Positions 5,936-6,581 of a stretch of 6,581 nucleotides of DNA are shown here, in pieces. The stretch covers positions 1 to 6,581 of the forward strand of contig JADFUX010000109.1 in assembly GCA_015222255.1 (NCBI GenBank), in the 5' to 3' direction. The translations under genes were made by a program, and so were the position numbers. The notes under the pieces were generated by a model. The model saw nothing but the letters and a program-made list of their open reading frames with translations, was not told the origin of the DNA and did no database searches. Origin of the DNA: Chloroflexota bacterium (GTDB lineage Bacteria; Chloroflexota; Dehalococcoidia; GIF9; AB-539-J10). Every line of letters begins with the position of its first letter. Within the stretch, counting starts at the first letter, position 1.

Positions 5936-5948
5936 GACCTTAAGGTTT

Positions 5949-5954
5949 GGGAGG
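5949..5954 (+). promoter_or_regulatory. Ribosome binding site that decides the MaoC-like start
   Basis: GGGAGG lies four bases before ATG 5959. A TTG at 5947 is in the same frame, but using it would put this strong Shine-Dalgarno sequence inside the coding region, so ATG 5959 is the better start. Confidence 0.75.
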
Positions 5955-5958
5955 CTTT

Positions 5959-6390
5959 ATGTATTACGAAGAATTGAACCAGGGTGACAAGATTACGACA
6001 AGGCGAAGAGTTGTTACCGGAACAGATATAGATACCTTCGCAATTATGACAGGAGCTATAAACCCTCTCTTTCTAGAAGATGCATTTGCTAAGAAATTGG
6101 GTTTCAAAGGAAGAATTGCACCAGGCATACTTACGCTTGCTCTGGCAACAGGGCTCCAATATGCCACTGGGTTATTTGACGACATCATAGCCTTCCTGGG
6201 TATTGATAAGCTCAAGTTTCTGGCAACTGTGAATCCGGGCGACACAATTTGGGCTGAGGCAGAAGTCATAGCAAAGAAGGAAATTGACGAGGAAAGGGGT
6301 ATAGTAAGTTTTAGGTGGCTTGCAAAGAACCAGGAGGAGAGACCCGTTCTTGAAGCAGAGACAACTTTCATGTTGAAGAGAAAACGCTGA
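5959..6390 (+). CDS. MaoC-like hot-dog protein lacking the hydratase Asp/His dyad
   Basis: The 143-residue product has the single hot-dog layout and length of MaoC-like (R)-enoyl-CoA hydratases: 'GDKITTRRRVVTGTDIDTFA' (9-28), 'NPLFLEDAFAKKLGFKGRIA' (35-54), 'PGIL', then 'FLATVNPGDTIWAEAEVIAK'. In active (R)-hydratases such as PhaJ the motif is D-x-N-P-L-H, with Asp and His catalytic. Here these positions are A33 and F38, and the 'AHG' triplet is A54-P55-G56. The fold match is good but normal hydration chemistry is not expected. It may be a non-catalytic subunit of a heteromeric hydratase, an acyl-CoA binding protein, or an enzyme with other chemistry. An acyl-CoA dehydrogenase begins 24 bp downstream, placing it in acyl-CoA metabolism. 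The strong GGGAGG site fixes the start. Confidence 0.75.
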   Translation: MYYEELNQGDKITTRRRVVTGTDIDTFAIMTGAINPLFLEDAFAKKLGFKGRIAPGILTLALATGLQYATGLFDDIIAFLGIDKLKFLATVNPGDTIWAEAEVIAKKEIDEERGIVSFRWLAKNQEERPVLEAETTFMLKRKR

Positions 6391-6414
6391 ACTATGAACT
6401 TGTAGGAACGTCAA

Positions 6415-6581
6415 ATGGATTTTGAATTATCATCTGAACATATAGAATTGCAGCGTTCTGTGAGATCGTTGGTTGAGCAAACTGTGCTGCCGCAAATCAT
6501 GGAGTTCGAGGAAAAGAGCCTCTTCCCCTGGGAACTATTCCGAAAGATAGGAAGTGAAGGTTTCCTGAGAGCGCATATACC
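6415..6581 (+). CDS. Acyl-CoA dehydrogenase, N-terminal fragment (3' end outside window)
   Basis: Fifty-five codons are visible before the window ends. 'MDFELSSEHIELQRSVRSLV' is the typical first helix of FAD-dependent acyl-CoA dehydrogenases, followed by 'LPQIMEFEEKSLFPWELFRK' and 'IGSEGFL', which match the family pattern 'P.a.e.d....fP.e..k.l...G'. These enzymes oxidise acyl-CoA to trans-2-enoyl-CoA and pass electrons to ETF. The FAD-binding and catalytic parts lie downstream, so the substrate class cannot be judged. AGGAA at 6404-6408, six bases before the ATG, is a suitable ribosome binding site. The 24-bp gap to the MaoC-like gene suggests one operon, in which the neighbour would act on or bind the enoyl product. 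Confidence 0.82.
   Translation, partial: MDFELSSEHIELQRSVRSLVEQTVLPQIMEFEEKSLFPWELFRKIGSEGFLRAHI

Noticed and set aside
5893..5945. Rho-independent terminator after hppA
   Set aside because: The stem is strong but no run of T follows on either strand, so only a stem-loop is called.
5947..5958. TTG 5947 as start of the MaoC-like gene
   Set aside because: It would place the strong GGGAGG ribosome binding site inside the coding region; ATG 5959 is four bases after that site.

Overview
The window is ordinary, densely packed bacterial chromosome, read entirely on the + strand. Gene content, gene order and moderate GC content suggest a Chloroflexi, Dehalococcoidia-like organism. The signs are paired FmdB-type zinc ribbons, a ThiD2-ThiE fusion, a prokaryotic translin, a membrane pyrophosphatase, and a 'GTCATTGCGAG...GCAATCTC' dispersed repeat. 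This assignment rests on remembered gene neighbourhoods and was not tested by a search. I see no CRISPR array, transposase, tRNA, rRNA, toxin-antitoxin pair or phage gene, and no recognisable defence system.

Positions 1-1323 hold a nucleic-acid housekeeping run. It contains the 3' end of mnmA (tRNA 2-thiouridylase), rnhB (RNase HII, overlapping mnmA) and yraN (UPF0102 nuclease-like protein). A tandem pair of short repeat units sits exactly at the rnhB/yraN junction and encodes the last 21 residues of RNase HII.

Positions 1345-5862 hold a probable second transcription unit. It starts with an extended -10 promoter placed so that the mRNA would be leaderless. It then carries two tandem FmdB-like zinc-ribbon genes, a two-domain thiamine gene (HMP-P kinase ThiD2 fused to thiamine-phosphate synthase ThiE), a translin-family protein, and hppA (K+-dependent-type ion-pumping pyrophosphatase). 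Genes overlap or lie within about 12 bp of each other, so co-transcription and translational coupling are likely. ThiE and MnmA both release pyrophosphate, which HppA would hydrolyse to pump ions; a functional link is inference.

Positions 5863-5958 are non-coding and contain a strong bulged hairpin without a T-tract. After it comes a fatty-acyl/CoA pair: a MaoC-like hot-dog protein (5959-6390) whose two catalytic hydratase residues are replaced, and the start of an acyl-CoA dehydrogenase (6415 to the window end).

The points most worth a second look are the MaoC-like protein without its Asp/His dyad, the doubled glutamate in the ion gate of HppA, the bacterial translin, the hairpin with a short ORF ending at its right arm, the leaderless promoter, and the repeat-derived tail of RNase HII.
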